Notes under the pieces: generated by a model
What the model was told of the DNA's origin: nothing
The model's input: the letters and a program-made list of their open reading frames with translations, nothing else
Database searches by the model: none
DNA from: Candidatus Chryseobacterium colombiense
GTDB taxonomy: Bacteria > Bacteroidota > Bacteroidia > Flavobacteriales > Weeksellaceae
Assembly (NCBI GenBank): GCA_029203185.1
Contig: CP119310.1
Location: 1,798,001-1,862,000 of the forward strand
Direction of reading: 5' to 3'
Length of the DNA: 64,000 nt
Translations under genes and position numbers: made by a program
Shown: one piece after another, positions 9,290 through 16,857 of the stretch
Layout: every line of letters starts with the position of its first letter
How positions within the stretch are numbered: the stretch's first letter is position 1

Positions 9290-10105
9290 ATGAAAAAAAT
9301 TATTTCAATATTTCTAATTTTTACCTCATTATTTATTTTTGGACAAGATGTAAAATTTACAGATGCAGAAATTCAACAAAAGCTAGATTCTATAAAGGCA
9401 GAAGGTAATTTATTATTTTCCTTAGAAAATGCATCATGGCATTCTACCGACCTTGCACAAGAGAATAAAAAAATCAAAGGGGAACTTGGTAGTTATCTTA
9501 CTTACAAAACCAATGATACGATTAAAACTGTTTTTCTTAAAAAAGATCAAAAATTAATTATTGCAGAATATTCTTTCAAAAATGATTCAAAAAAACCAGT
9601 AAAAGAAAATTTTGTACAAAGAAGTCTAAATCCATTAGAAACATCATTAAACAATGTACGTTCAAAATTAATTTCTCAATTGCCCGATCCTAAATATGAG
9701 GTGGAAATTCCTGGAGGTTTTAATCTAAATATAATTACAATTCCTTTTAACGAAAACTATAAAAATTACATCATTACGGGAGCATCTCAAAACAATATTA
9801 TTCCTTTTGGAAATGATTATCTATTTATTACAGATAAAGAAGGCAATATTACCTCAAATAAAAAATTTCATTCAAGACTGATTGCTACAATGACAGCAAT
9901 GCAAGAAGGAAGTGTAATAACACAATCTACACACAGTCACTTAAGAACCAATCCGTTCATTTCCGCAACAGATATTTGTACTTTTAAATTATATGCCCCA
10001 TTCACAAAAATGGAAGAATTTTCTGTTTATTCACCAGCTTTGGGTAGCTATATGAAGTATAATTATAAAAAAGATACAATAAGTAAATCTAAAGATCTTA
10101 AATGA
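9290..10105 (+). CDS. Secreted hypothetical protein
   Basis: I do not recognise this family. The 271-residue protein has a clear signal peptide (about residues 1-18, ending IFGQ) and a mixed alpha/beta periplasmic part with no obvious catalytic motif; the sequence STHSHLRTNPFISATDICTF contains closely spaced histidines and a single mature cysteine. Its stop codon overlaps the start of the next gene by four bases (ATGA), so the two are translationally coupled and probably act together. Base composition is AT-rich compared with neighbouring housekeeping genes. Confidence 0.75.
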   Translation: MKKIISIFLIFTSLFIFGQDVKFTDAEIQQKLDSIKAEGNLLFSLENASWHSTDLAQENKKIKGELGSYLTYKTNDTIKTVFLKKDQKLIIAEYSFKNDSKKPVKENFVQRSLNPLETSLNNVRSKLISQLPDPKYEVEIPGGFNLNIITIPFNENYKNYIITGASQNNIIPFGNDYLFITDKEGNITSNKKFHSRLIATMTAMQEGSVITQSTHSHLRTNPFISATDICTFKLYAPFTKMEEFSVYSPALGSYMKYNYKKDTISKSKDLK

Positions 10106-10464
10106 TGAAAAAAGCATTTATAATTTTCACTTCAATCTTATGTTTACTTATTATTTCAATCGCAATCTACTGGAATTTACCCATTAAAATCACCAGAAAA
10201 TCCGACATAGAAGCTGGAAATAAAATAATAAAAAGCATCGAAGCTTATCAGAAATTAAACGGTAAACTTCCTGAAAATAATGATTGGAAGACATTAAAAA
10301 GATTAGGTTTTAATTTTGAGGATTCTGTATCTTATCTTAGTTATGCAACAGATAATAACGGTAATTTTGAAGTGGCTTACCTAGAAGGTTTTGATGGACC
10401 TTATTTATTGTGGAATTCCACAGAACGAAAATGGTCGATTAATCAACTAAAAATCTATAAATAA
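10102..10464 (+). CDS. Single-pass membrane hypothetical protein
   Basis: A 120-residue protein with one N-terminal membrane helix (about residues 5-25) and an outward or periplasmic C-terminal domain. The segment AGNKIIKSIEAYQKLNGKLP resembles the alpha-helix to P-turn region of pseudopilin-like domains, but the prepilin cleavage motif is absent, so I assign no function. It overlaps the preceding secreted protein by four bases and is followed by a terminator, making a two-gene unit. Confidence 0.7.
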   Translation: MMKKAFIIFTSILCLLIISIAIYWNLPIKITRKSDIEAGNKIIKSIEAYQKLNGKLPENNDWKTLKRLGFNFEDSVSYLSYATDNNGNFEVAYLEGFDGPYLLWNSTERKWSINQLKIYK

Positions 10465-10492
10465 AAAAGACTGCCGAATAGCAGTCTTTTTC
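10463..10492. terminator. Terminator between hypothetical pair and purK
   Basis: AAAGACTGC pairs with GCAGTCTTT around a six-base loop (10471-10481 core), with A tract before and T tract after; usable in both directions. Confidence 0.8.
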
Positions 10493-10508
10493 AATATCAT
10501 GAATTAGA

Positions 10509-11621
10509 TTATTCCGCAATCACTCTCACCATTCCTTTCACCATCACCAATTTTTCCATCAATTCTTCTCTGGAATCTGCTAAAACATTAATATGCCCCA
10601 TTTTTCTTCCCGGCTTGGTTTCCGTTTTTCCGTATAGATGGACATAAGTTTCAGGCAGTCTTAACACGTCTTCCATTCCTTCATAAATCACTTTTCCTGA
10701 GAATCCTTCTGCTCCAACTAAATTCAGCATTCCGCTGTAGATAATTGCATCCGTATCTGCCAAAGGTAAATTTTTCACGACTCTGTACATCTGCTCAAAC
10801 TGGGAGTTTGTATTTCCTTCCTGACTTTGGTGTCCAGAATTATGCAGTCTCGGAGCGGTCTCATTTACCCAGACTTTCCCTTCTTTATCAAGGAACAATT
10901 CAATCGCAAAAAGTCCCGGAGAATTGATCGCACTTAAAAATTTTTCGGTAATAGAATTAATTTGCTCTTCAATATCCTCTTCTAAAAAAACCGGGCAAAC
11001 ATTGAAATCCAATAAGTTTAATTTAGGATCAGCAACCATTTCCGTTACAGGGAATGTCTTGGTCTCTCCGTTTTCGTTTCTGGCAACAATTACGGAAAGT
11101 TCCTTATCAATATCAACCAGCTTTTCAATGACGGAATCCTGAACCCAAAGGTTTTTCATATCTTCAGCAGTACGAATCACCTGCACGCCTTTTCCGTCGT
11201 ACCCACCTGTATTCATTTTCTGTACAAAAGGAAGCGGCATTTTAATCTCGTCGGAACTTCCGTCCATCACTTCAAATTCCGGACTTGGAATATCGTGAGC
11301 CTCATAAAACTGTTTTTGAAGAATTTTTTGTTGAATGGATTTAATGATGTTAGCATTCGGAACTACTTTTATTCCTTGGTTTTCCAATTCGGCTAAAGCG
11401 TCTGCATTCACATGCTCTATTTCGATCGTTACGACGTCTTTATCTTTACCAAAGTTCAGCACCGTTTCATAATCATTGAAACTTCCCTGTGTAAAGTAAG
11501 AAATATTATGGCAGGGTGCATCTGAAGCAGGATCTAATGTATAAAATTCATCATCATATTTTAATGCTTCCTGAATCAGCATTCTTCCAAGCTGCCCTCC
11601 TCCTAAAATTCCTATTTTCAT
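10509..11621 (-). CDS. purK: 5-(carboxyamino)imidazole ribonucleotide synthase
   Basis: ATP-grasp enzyme that carboxylates AIR to N5-CAIR, the substrate of PurE. 370 residues with N-terminal nucleotide-binding GILGGGQLGRML, ATP-grasp core containing NTGGYDGKGVQV, and the metal-binding ETAPRLHNSGH motif near residues 253-263. Full length. It is transcribed away from an intergenic palindromic repeat (11678-11774) and faces a bidirectional terminator at its 3' end. Confidence 0.96.
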   Translation of the reverse strand: MKIGILGGGQLGRMLIQEALKYDDEFYTLDPASDAPCHNISYFTQGSFNDYETVLNFGKDKDVVTIEIEHVNADALAELENQGIKVVPNANIIKSIQQKILQKQFYEAHDIPSPEFEVMDGSSDEIKMPLPFVQKMNTGGYDGKGVQVIRTAEDMKNLWVQDSVIEKLVDIDKELSVIVARNENGETKTFPVTEMVADPKLNLLDFNVCPVFLEEDIEEQINSITEKFLSAINSPGLFAIELFLDKEGKVWVNETAPRLHNSGHQSQEGNTNSQFEQMYRVVKNLPLADTDAIIYSGMLNLVGAEGFSGKVIYEGMEDVLRLPETYVHLYGKTETKPGRKMGHINVLADSREELMEKLVMVKGMVRVIAE

Positions 11622-11677
11622 TTTTTTACTTTTATTTTTTTCTATTAGATTTATTTTTTATTTTAAAACTTACAATT

Positions 11678-11774
11678 GTCATTCCGACTCAGGAGGAATC
11701 TCTTCCTCAGCAGTAGATTCTTCACTTCACTTTTGAACTTCGTTCGTAAACCTGCGGCTTATGTTCAGAATGAC
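11678..11774. repeat. Dispersed palindromic intergenic repeat, copy a
   Basis: Ends are inverted copies: GTCATTCCGA at 11678 and TCAGAATGAC at 11765-11774. Inside are GGAATCTCTTC and GATTCTTCACTTC, shared with copies at 49495-49624 and 58689-58772. It lies between purK and the DUF1543 gene, both on the minus strand, with no reading frame. Confidence 0.75.
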
Positions 11775-11783
11775 ATAAAACCT

Positions 11784-12344
11784 TTATATTTTATTAATAT
11801 TTAAATATCCTAAACCCATTGGGTTTTCCTGATTTTCTGCATCAGATTTCTCCAATACAATTGAATATTTTTCCTTCATTTTTTGAGGAAGAATATCAGT
11901 CACATTAAAAATATCATCAATATCTACCCCGTGTTTATCATCAATATGACTTACCGCTCCTTCAAATCCCATCGTCTCATAAAACTTGGTAGCTTTTGCT
12001 TTTTTCACAATGTCCCCCATAGAAGTCCCGACCATCAGATGTTGTTCATGAAATTCTTCAAAAAATCCCCTTTTATATCCTCCAAGATTAATAAAATACA
12101 GTTGCTCTTCGGAAATTCTTTCACTTTTTTCTATGATTTTCACCTCGTATCCATCAGCAAATTTTACTTCCTGATAACAGTCCAGGTGAATTTTTCCCTC
12201 TGCTTCTTTCCAGAACTCTTTCATATCAGGAATCAGATCTTTTAAATTTTCCGCAATTCCGAAAAATACGTCGTGCTGCTCAATATTTCTGCCTTTAGGT
12301 GTCGCTCCAAGAATAATATAGAATAATTTCAGGTCTTTTTCCAT
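11784..12344 (-). CDS. DUF1543 domain-containing protein
   Basis: A 186-residue soluble protein whose N-terminus carries the DUF1543 signature (ILGATPKGRNIEQHDVFFGI, residues 12-31); a second related half follows (LGGYKRGFFEEFHEQHLMVG). The biochemical role of the family is unknown. Its ATG at 12344 is four bases after an exact -7 element on the minus strand, so it is probably read from a leaderless transcript divergent from the TauE/SafE gene. Confidence 0.8.
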   Translation of the reverse strand: MEKDLKLFYIILGATPKGRNIEQHDVFFGIAENLKDLIPDMKEFWKEAEGKIHLDCYQEVKFADGYEVKIIEKSERISEEQLYFINLGGYKRGFFEEFHEQHLMVGTSMGDIVKKAKATKFYETMGFEGAVSHIDDKHGVDIDDIFNVTDILPQKMKEKYSIVLEKSDAENQENPMGLGYLNINKI

Positions 12345-12348
12345 ACCG

Positions 12349-12356
12349 CAAAAATA
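12349..12356 (-). promoter_or_regulatory. -7 promoter element before DUF1543 gene
   Basis: Minus-strand TATTTTTG, exact TAnnTTTG match, followed by four bases and the ATG. Confidence 0.6.
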
Positions 12357-12381
12357 CGTTAAATTTATCTTTTTTAAACGT

Positions 12382-12412
12382 TTGGCAGACTAACGCAATA
12401 GTTTTATATTTG
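12382..12412 (+). promoter_or_regulatory. Full promoter (-33 and -7) before tauE/safE gene
   Basis: TTG at 12382-12384 and TATATTTG at 12405-12412 are separated by 20 bases, a very good Bacteroidota sigma-A promoter. The ATG at 12417 is only four bases after the -7 element, implying a leaderless mRNA. Confidence 0.7.
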
Positions 12413-12416
12413 TAGC

Positions 12417-13247
12417 ATGTCAGAAATCATTATTCTCTTCCTTGGAGCAATTTCGGCAGGCCTTTTAGGTTCACTGACCGGTTTAGGAGGAGGAGTCATT
12501 ATTATTCCTCTATTAACGCTGGGTTTCGGCGTTCCTATGCATTATGCTATTGGTGCTTCTTTAATCTCTGTAATCGGAACTTCTTCTGGGGCCGCCGTTG
12601 CTTTCGTAAAAGAAGGTTTTACCAATATGAGAATCGGAATGTTCCTGGAGATCGCCACCACAGCCGGAGCAATCATCGGAGCTTTAGTTTCCGGAATGTT
12701 AAATCCGAATACCATTGGGATTATTTTCGCCAGTATTCTTCTTCTGACCGTTATTCTTAATTTAAAAGGTAAGCCGGATCACCAGGAACCTGTGATTAAA
12801 GGCAGCCTTGAAGATAAATTAAAACTGTACGGAACTTTTCCTGATAAAGGAGTTTTAAAAAGCTATTCCGCAAGAAATACAGTGCCTGGATTTTTAATGA
12901 TGATGTTTGCCGGTGCTATGTCCGGTCTATTGGGAATTGGATCCGGAGCATTGAAAGTTTTGGCGATGGACAACATGATGAAGCTTCCTTTCAAAGTTTC
13001 TACAACAACCAGTAACTTTATGATTGGAGTAACAGCAGTTGCCAGTTCACTGATCTATTTTCAGAGAGGGGAAATCATTCCGGTTATCGTTGCTCCGGTT
13101 TTGATTGGTGTTGTCGTTGGAAGTTTTATCGGATCAAAAACTTTAATGGTTTCAAAAACTAAAAAACTGAAAACCTTCTTTGCAATTGTTATTACAATTC
13201 TTTCAGTTTATATGATGTATAACGGTATTAGAAGCAATTTCTCATGA
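12417..13247 (+). CDS. TauE/SafE family sulfite or organosulfur exporter
   Basis: Inner membrane permease of 276 residues with about eight helices in two halves; each half begins with a glycine-rich motif (SLTGLGGGVIIIPLL near residue 20 and SGLLGIGSGALKVLAM near residue 175), as expected for TauE/SafE. Family members move sulfite, sulfoacetate or related anions; the actual substrate is not shown by neighbours. It overlaps the DUF1634 gene by four bases (ATGA), a pairing seen repeatedly in other bacteria. Confidence 0.9.
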   Translation: MSEIIILFLGAISAGLLGSLTGLGGGVIIIPLLTLGFGVPMHYAIGASLISVIGTSSGAAVAFVKEGFTNMRIGMFLEIATTAGAIIGALVSGMLNPNTIGIIFASILLLTVILNLKGKPDHQEPVIKGSLEDKLKLYGTFPDKGVLKSYSARNTVPGFLMMMFAGAMSGLLGIGSGALKVLAMDNMMKLPFKVSTTTSNFMIGVTAVASSLIYFQRGEIIPVIVAPVLIGVVVGSFIGSKTLMVSKTKKLKTFFAIVITILSVYMMYNGIRSNFS

Positions 13248-13627
13248 GAAAGAATTTTACAGATGCTGACCTTAACCGTTCTGTTGGAAATCTTCTTCGA
13301 TTGGGCGTTATTTTATCAGTTGCCACTTCACTGATTGGTTTTATCAAGCTTTTCTCAGAGGGCTTTCAAATGCCTAAAAAATACAAACTTCTCGATATGG
13401 GAAGTTCTTCCGAAAAGGTATGGGGACAATTTTGGGATTCGCTTTGTAAAGGGCAAGGAATGGCCATCATTCAGTTGGGAATTTTATTGTTAATCTTCAC
13501 TCCTTTAATGAGAATTATTTTTGCTTTAATAGGCTATATGAAAGAAAAAGACTACGTATATGTAATCATTTCCTCTATTGTTTTAGCGATTATGGCCATC
13601 AGCTTCTTTACGGGTTATGCCCACTAA
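13244..13627 (+). CDS. DUF1634 domain-containing membrane protein
   Basis: A 127-residue protein with three membrane helices (about 15-37, 68-90 and 100-122) and the DUF1634 pattern LGVILSVATSLIG and TPLMRIIFALIGY. It overlaps the TauE/SafE gene by four bases, so it is probably an accessory subunit or modulator of that exporter; this is inferred from conserved adjacency, not from known biochemistry. Three bases separate its end from the convergent VOC gene. Confidence 0.85.
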   Translation: MRKNFTDADLNRSVGNLLRLGVILSVATSLIGFIKLFSEGFQMPKKYKLLDMGSSSEKVWGQFWDSLCKGQGMAIIQLGILLLIFTPLMRIIFALIGYMKEKDYVYVIISSIVLAIMAISFFTGYAH

Positions 13628-13630
13628 TTA

Positions 13631-14008
13631 TTACATTTCGTAAAACTCTAACGGAAGTTGATCCGGATCTTGGGTAAAGAAAAACTCCTTACCTGTAAAT
13701 TCATCTATTCTTATTTCTTCGCAGTTGAGCCCTTTCTGAATGAGCTCCTGACGTTTCTGACCAACATTTTCAACAGAAAAAGCCAGATGCCTTAATCCAC
13801 AAGCTTCCGGACGTGAAGGTCTTGCCGGAGGATTGGGAAAGGAAAAAAGCTCAATTATATAATGATCTCCGATAGCCAGATCCAGCTTATAAGATTGTCT
13901 TTCTTCACGATATACTTCACGAATGATATTCAGCCCTAAAGTTTCAGTATAAAATTTTTTGGAAACTTCATAGTTTGAGCCAATAATGGCGATATGATGG
14001 ATTTTCAT
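13631..14008 (-). CDS. VOC family protein (YaeR/GloA2-like)
   Basis: A 125-residue vicinal-oxygen-chelate protein with two beta-alpha-beta-beta-beta modules. The metal ligands expected for the family are present: H5, E53, H74 and E121. The pattern ARPSRPEACGLRHLAF closely follows E. coli YaeR/GloA2, a putative lyase or dioxygenase of unproven substrate. It shares one base (TAATG) with the end of the NTF2-like gene upstream, so the two are co-transcribed on the minus strand. Confidence 0.88.
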   Translation of the reverse strand: MKIHHIAIIGSNYEVSKKFYTETLGLNIIREVYREERQSYKLDLAIGDHYIIELFSFPNPPARPSRPEACGLRHLAFSVENVGQKRQELIQKGLNCEEIRIDEFTGKEFFFTQDPDQLPLEFYEM

Positions 14009-14451
14009 TATTTAATTTCTTTACAGTTATCTTTTCTTCTTGTATCGATTATATATTGGATTTTCCATTCTTCATTCTGTTTCACCAATTGAAAGCTATT
14101 GGCTCCGCAATGGGAAAATTTTCCTTTTAGGTAAAATGAATAGGGCGTAAAAACACTCGCCAGGTTTCCGTCTACATGAATCGCTTCAATGGTAATTCTT
14201 TCATCCAGATCATTTTTTCCCACTTTAGAAATTGAAGCTATAAAATCTTTTATTTCTTCGTTTTTCACTCTATCTTTTGTAATCGTCTGAAGAATGGCCG
14301 TATCGGAAAAAGCAGAATGCAGTAATTCCGGATCAGCATTTTTCATTCCTAAAAATAAGTTTCGGATTGGCTTTTCGATTTCCTGATTCTGATTTTGCTG
14401 ACCGAAGTATAAATTCCCAAATAACAGAGCAATAACAGCTATTTTATTCAT
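14008..14451 (-). CDS. Secreted NTF2-like (SnoaL/lumazine-binding type) protein
   Basis: A 147-residue protein with an N-terminal signal peptide (about residues 1-18, ending YFGQ) followed by a cone-shaped NTF2-like domain: the run PIRNLFLGMKNADPELLHSAF and the end GANSFQLVKQNEEWKIQYIID are typical. Members of this superfamily are enzymes or ligand binders; no catalytic residues can be named. First gene of a two-gene unit with the VOC protein. Confidence 0.8.
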   Translation of the reverse strand: MNKIAVIALLFGNLYFGQQNQNQEIEKPIRNLFLGMKNADPELLHSAFSDTAILQTITKDRVKNEEIKDFIASISKVGKNDLDERITIEAIHVDGNLASVFTPYSFYLKGKFSHCGANSFQLVKQNEEWKIQYIIDTRRKDNCKEIK

Positions 14452-14586
14452 ACCATATATTTGCTAAGTGAATAAATAAAAATAATGAAAATTCCTTTTA
14501 AACTCAAATTTAATTGATAAACTTTACATCATAATCCATTTGAAAACTTATAAAAATTAATTACATTTATCCGTTTATAAAAAAAT

Positions 14587-15672
14587 ATGTGGATATTCTA
14601 CCTGAGTCTAACTGTTTTGTTATTGATTTTAACTTTATTACCTAAAATTCAGCATTCTCATTGGGTTTTTCGTGTTCCTGAGTTTGGTAAAATTCAAATC
14701 ACTTTTCTTATACTTTTTACCATAGGATTAGGATTTACAATTCATTCATCCGAAAAATTCTGGTACTATCAATGCCTTCTTTTTGTGATGTTCATTCATC
14801 ATAGTGTTACTCTTGTAAAATATACTCCTCTTTATCCTGTTAAAAAATTTTCCCAGAAATATCATTCATCTGAAAAACTGCATTTTATCTCGGCAAATGT
14901 TTATCAGTTTAATAAAGAATATGATCGGTTTATTCAGCTCGTAAAAAAATATCAGCCTGAAATGTTTCTTACCATGGAAAGTAACGGAGATTGGGAACAA
15001 GCAATCGAAACGCTGGAAAAAGAGTATCCTTATCAACATAAGGTAACTTTAGAAAACACTTATGGAATGCATTTCTATTCGAAAATAAAAATAGAAAGTT
15101 CACATACCCATTATTTTGTGGCAGATGATATTCCCAGTATTGAAGCGCATCTTAAAACTAAAGACGGGTTTTCTTTTGTCTTTTTTGGCGTTCATCCTCC
15201 ACCTCCAAGTCCTACTGAAGAAAAAACTTCTAAGGAAAGAGATGGGGATCTTTTAAGTACTGCAAAAAGAGTAACAGAAATAAAAAAACCGGTTATCGTT
15301 GTTGGGGATTTCAACAATGTAGCATGGTCAAAATCATCTATTCTTTTCAGAAAAACAAGCCACCTCATTGATCCTCGAATCGGAAGGTCATTTGTATCCA
15401 CTTTTCATGCAAAATACCGTTTACTAAGATTTCCAATTGATCTGATGTTTCATACCGAAAATATTTTTATTGAAAATCTTAAAACGCTTGATAATTTTGG
15501 ATCGGATCATCTTCCGGTATATTGTGAATTTTTTATTGATCATGAGCAGGAAGAAAAACAGGAGGAACGAATAGATCATGCCACACAGGAAGAAAAAGCT
15601 GAGGCTAAAGAAATGATCGAGGAAGGTAAAAAAGAAGACGGACAACGTGACACTATCGTAACAGAAGATTAA
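14587..15672 (+). CDS. Membrane-anchored endonuclease/exonuclease/phosphatase family protein
   Basis: Three N-terminal membrane helices (about residues 1-18, 32-52 and 57-77) precede a metal-dependent phosphodiesterase domain of the DNase I/EEP fold starting near residue 95 (ISANVYQFN). Catalytic motifs GDFNNVAWS (about 239) and GSDHLPV (about 304) are present. The tail after residue 315 is highly charged (E/K-rich). Similar proteins are annotated as hydrolases of phosphodiesters in the envelope; substrate unknown. A minor near-consensus -7 element (TACATTTA) sits upstream. Confidence 0.85.
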   Translation: MWIFYLSLTVLLLILTLLPKIQHSHWVFRVPEFGKIQITFLILFTIGLGFTIHSSEKFWYYQCLLFVMFIHHSVTLVKYTPLYPVKKFSQKYHSSEKLHFISANVYQFNKEYDRFIQLVKKYQPEMFLTMESNGDWEQAIETLEKEYPYQHKVTLENTYGMHFYSKIKIESSHTHYFVADDIPSIEAHLKTKDGFSFVFFGVHPPPPSPTEEKTSKERDGDLLSTAKRVTEIKKPVIVVGDFNNVAWSKSSILFRKTSHLIDPRIGRSFVSTFHAKYRLLRFPIDLMFHTENIFIENLKTLDNFGSDHLPVYCEFFIDHEQEEKQEERIDHATQEEKAEAKEMIEEGKKEDGQRDTIVTED

Positions 15673-15694
15673 TTAAAATACTTTTACCTAAAAA

Positions 15695-15721
15695 GAAAAA
15701 CGGACAAAAGTCCGTTTTTTT
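15695..15721. terminator. Bidirectional terminator between EEP gene and mvaD
   Basis: AAAAACGGAC and GTCCGTTTTT form a 10-pair stem with an AAAA loop; tracts on both sides allow use by both convergent genes. Confidence 0.85.
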
Positions 15722-15738
15722 ATCATTATATCTTACTT

Positions 15739-16797
15739 TTAAAACCTCATCACATCTTTCACCACTCCGTTTTTCTGGGTAAATGGTAAAAGTTCCTGAT
15801 TGATAAAATCTTCAATTTTGTTTTGCTCCAGATCATTCGGAAAAAGTAAATGTACATTGGCACCTGCATCAAGCGTAAAAAACAACGGTAAACCCGTAAT
15901 TCTCCTGAAATCCCAGATTCTGTTGATCACTTCCAGTGTTCCGGTTTTCATCAGAATAAACGCAGGATCACTCATCATCATCATCGCATGAAGTGTCAAA
16001 GCTTCATGTTCCACCAATTTGATGAAACTCTCCATATCTCCATTTGCTAAAATTTCTTTCATAGGTTCGAAGTTCTCTCTAGCTTCCTGAAATCTTCTTT
16101 CCGCATAAGGATTGGTATTCATCAAGCCATGTCCAACTGTAGATGAAACACTTTTCTGGCCTTCGTGAATCAGCAGAACCCAGTCATTAAAATTTTTGAA
16201 AATATCATGAATTTCATCATTCGGATATTGTACCGCAAATAAATCTGAGCTTCCTCTTACCTGAGATTCTCCCCAAACCACTAATCCACTGTACAAGCTT
16301 CGGCACGCACTTCCACTTCCTAATCTTGCCAAAAATGATGCTTTTCTTAACGATTCCTCTTCAGAATCTTTTCCTGAAAAAATTTCATCCAGCTTCATAA
16401 GACATTTTGCAATCGCCCCGAATCCCGAAGCTGAACTGGCAATTCCTGAACTGTGAGGAAAGGTATTTTCTGTCCTAATGATATATTTTCCTTTCAAAAT
16501 CCACGGAAGATACTGCTCTATATTGTTGAAATATTTTTCTATTTTTTCAGCAAACTTGATTTCTTCATTTCCTGCTAAAAAAGTCTGTACCGAAAATGGT
16601 TCATCAGCTAAAAATTCAATCGTTGTATTCGTTTTACAATGATTCAGCGTATAACTGATACTTGGATTCGCAGGAATCTGGTGGTCATATTTTCCCCAAT
16701 ATTTGATCAGGGCAATGTTTGACGGACAACTTTCCGAAACTGTTTGGTTATTTATTATAAAATCTTTCTTTCCTAAAAATTCTTGTGTCGTTACCAT
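15739..16797 (-). CDS. mvaD: Diphosphomevalonate decarboxylase
   Basis: GHMP-family kinase-fold enzyme that decarboxylates mevalonate diphosphate to isopentenyl diphosphate. The 352 residues carry ASCPSNIALIKYWGKYD-like motif at about 22-38, the phosphate loop PHSSGIASSASG and GSGSACRSLYSG, all diagnostic. This shows that the organism makes isoprenoids by the mevalonate route, as in many Flavobacteriia. Other pathway genes are not in the window. The N-terminal 20 residues are slightly longer than in most homologues. Confidence 0.95.
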   Translation of the reverse strand: MVTTQEFLGKKDFIINNQTVSESCPSNIALIKYWGKYDHQIPANPSISYTLNHCKTNTTIEFLADEPFSVQTFLAGNEEIKFAEKIEKYFNNIEQYLPWILKGKYIIRTENTFPHSSGIASSASGFGAIAKCLMKLDEIFSGKDSEEESLRKASFLARLGSGSACRSLYSGLVVWGESQVRGSSDLFAVQYPNDEIHDIFKNFNDWVLLIHEGQKSVSSTVGHGLMNTNPYAERRFQEARENFEPMKEILANGDMESFIKLVEHEALTLHAMMMMSDPAFILMKTGTLEVINRIWDFRRITGLPLFFTLDAGANVHLLFPNDLEQNKIEDFINQELLPFTQKNGVVKDVMRF

Positions 16798-16857
16798 AAT
16801 TGAGTTTAAATAATAAACTTTATTTTCTTATACCACCTCAATCTTTTGTGGTCAATT

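Noticed and set aside
11883..12245. 120-codon plus-strand frame opposite the DUF1543 gene
   Set aside because: The minus-strand frame carries a recognised domain and promoter; this one has neither.
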